This document shows, in pieces, positions 63,630-64,000 of a DNA stretch of 64,000 bases. The DNA is from Micromonospora sediminicola. Lineage in GTDB: Bacteria; Actinomycetota; Actinomycetes; Mycobacteriales; Micromonosporaceae. Position numbers and translations under genes: made by a program. Under the pieces are notes generated by a model, which was not told where the DNA came from, ran no database searches, and saw nothing but the letters and a program-made list of their open reading frames with translations. The stretch lies in the NCBI RefSeq assembly GCF_900089585.1, contig NZ_FLRH01000003.1, positions 2,432,501-2,496,500 on the forward strand, read 5' to 3'. Each line of letters opens with the position of its first letter. Within the stretch, counting starts at the first letter, position 1.

Positions 63630-64000
63630 ATGCGCTTCACCTCTGAGACGTCGTCCGACGGTGTCTCCGAACAGCTCTTTGTCCTCGGTGAGATTCCCGG
63701 CGTGCTGTGGACCCCAGAAGGTGCCGCCGGTACTCGTCCCCTTGTCCTCATGGGACACGGCGGCGGTCAACACAAGAAGGACCCCGGCATCGTGGCCCGT
63801 GCGCGCCGCTTCGTGGCCGAGTGTGACTTCGCGGTGGCGGCCGTCGACGTGCCCGGCCACGGCGACCGGCCGAAGGTCGAGGAGTACAACCGGATCGCCA
63901 CCGAGAACCAGGCTCGCGTGGACGCTGGGGAAGAGTTGGCTCCGCTGATCGCTGGTTTCCAGGCGCTCGTAGCCCGCCAGACCGTCCCGGAATGGCGGGC
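63630..64000 (+). CDS. Alpha/beta hydrolase (dienelactone-hydrolase-like), 3' end beyond window
   Basis: The first 123 codons of a hydrolase. The strand-1/oxyanion region reads LVLMGHGGGQHKKDPG (HGGG), then DFAVAAVDVPGHGDRP, the usual hydrolase beta-strand and loop; the nucleophile elbow lies beyond the edge. Codon use in the first ~60 codons is less GC-biased than in neighbouring genes (for example CTCTTTGTCCTC), a weak hint of transfer. GAAAGG lies upstream of the ATG. The preceding leader may control it. Substrate unknown. Confidence 0.8.
   Translation, partial: MRFTSETSSDGVSEQLFVLGEIPGVLWTPEGAAGTRPLVLMGHGGGQHKKDPGIVARARRFVAECDFAVAAVDVPGHGDRPKVEEYNRIATENQARVDAGEELAPLIAGFQALVARQTVPEWR

Overview
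The window is a chromosomal segment of a very GC-rich actinobacterium. Gene content and order (whiA, rbpA, mycothiol-type enzymes, opcA, an acVLRF1 factor, rapZ-yvcK-whiA-gap-pgk-tpiA-secG, and a tkt-tal-pgi-zwf-opcA-pgl block beside ctaB, ctaA and suf), many GTG starts, and short intergenic palindromes of the kind I associate with Micromonospora all point to Micromonosporaceae, most likely Micromonospora. I see no plasmid, prophage or biosynthetic island; it reads as core genome with small accessory patches. No tRNA, rRNA or CRISPR array was recognised.

Layout. 1-15.9 kb is mixed: typA (cut by the left edge), a DedA protein fused to a phosphatase-like domain that has lost its catalytic residues, a lytic transglycosylase lipoprotein, a divergent MMPL exporter/MarR pair with the operator between them, a CocE-type hydrolase, an ArsR/MFS pair behind a tandem operator, a cold-shock protein, a second DedA gene whose frame has no stop before the terminator, a metallo-hydrolase/maleylpyruvate-isomerase pair, and rsgA behind a 16-codon leader ORF. 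16-25.5 kb carries DNA repair (uvrA, uvrC, recQ) plus an exported Rieske protein. A 1.26-kb non-coding patch (21715-22970) holds a PadR-like relic, inverted repeats and a ~58-bp direct repeat in front of a secreted C39-like protein.

25.7-32.8 kb is rapZ-yvcK-whiA followed by gap-pgk-tpiA-secG and rbpA. 32.8-41.2 kb on the minus strand is the oxidative and non-oxidative pentose phosphate operon (tkt, tal, pgi-like, zwf, opcA, pgl). Its PGI-like member lacks the family signature residues. 41.5-46.7 kb holds both haem A pathway genes (ctaB and ctaA) separated by an ATP-grasp gene and a beta-helix gene. 46.8-53.6 kb is a complete overlapping suf operon (sufR-B-D-Rieske-C-S-U-T) that starts from what looks like a leaderless promoter. 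54-64 kb contains a LysE-type exporter, a lipoprotein, the ribosome-rescue hydrolase acVLRF1, an RCC1-type seven-bladed protein behind a leaderless 29-codon ORF, a zinc metallopeptidase, an ABC-F protein, a small HTH protein, an enoyl-CoA hydratase homologue, an ABC exporter, and a right-edge alpha/beta hydrolase behind a leader that could act as an attenuator.

Recurring themes: several genes have a TANNNT box 6-7 nt before the start codon with no Shine-Dalgarno sequence (leaderless candidates). Three genes follow very short upstream ORFs. Strong GC hairpins, mostly without U-tracts, close nearly every convergent or terminal gene. Two families of intergenic palindromes occur.
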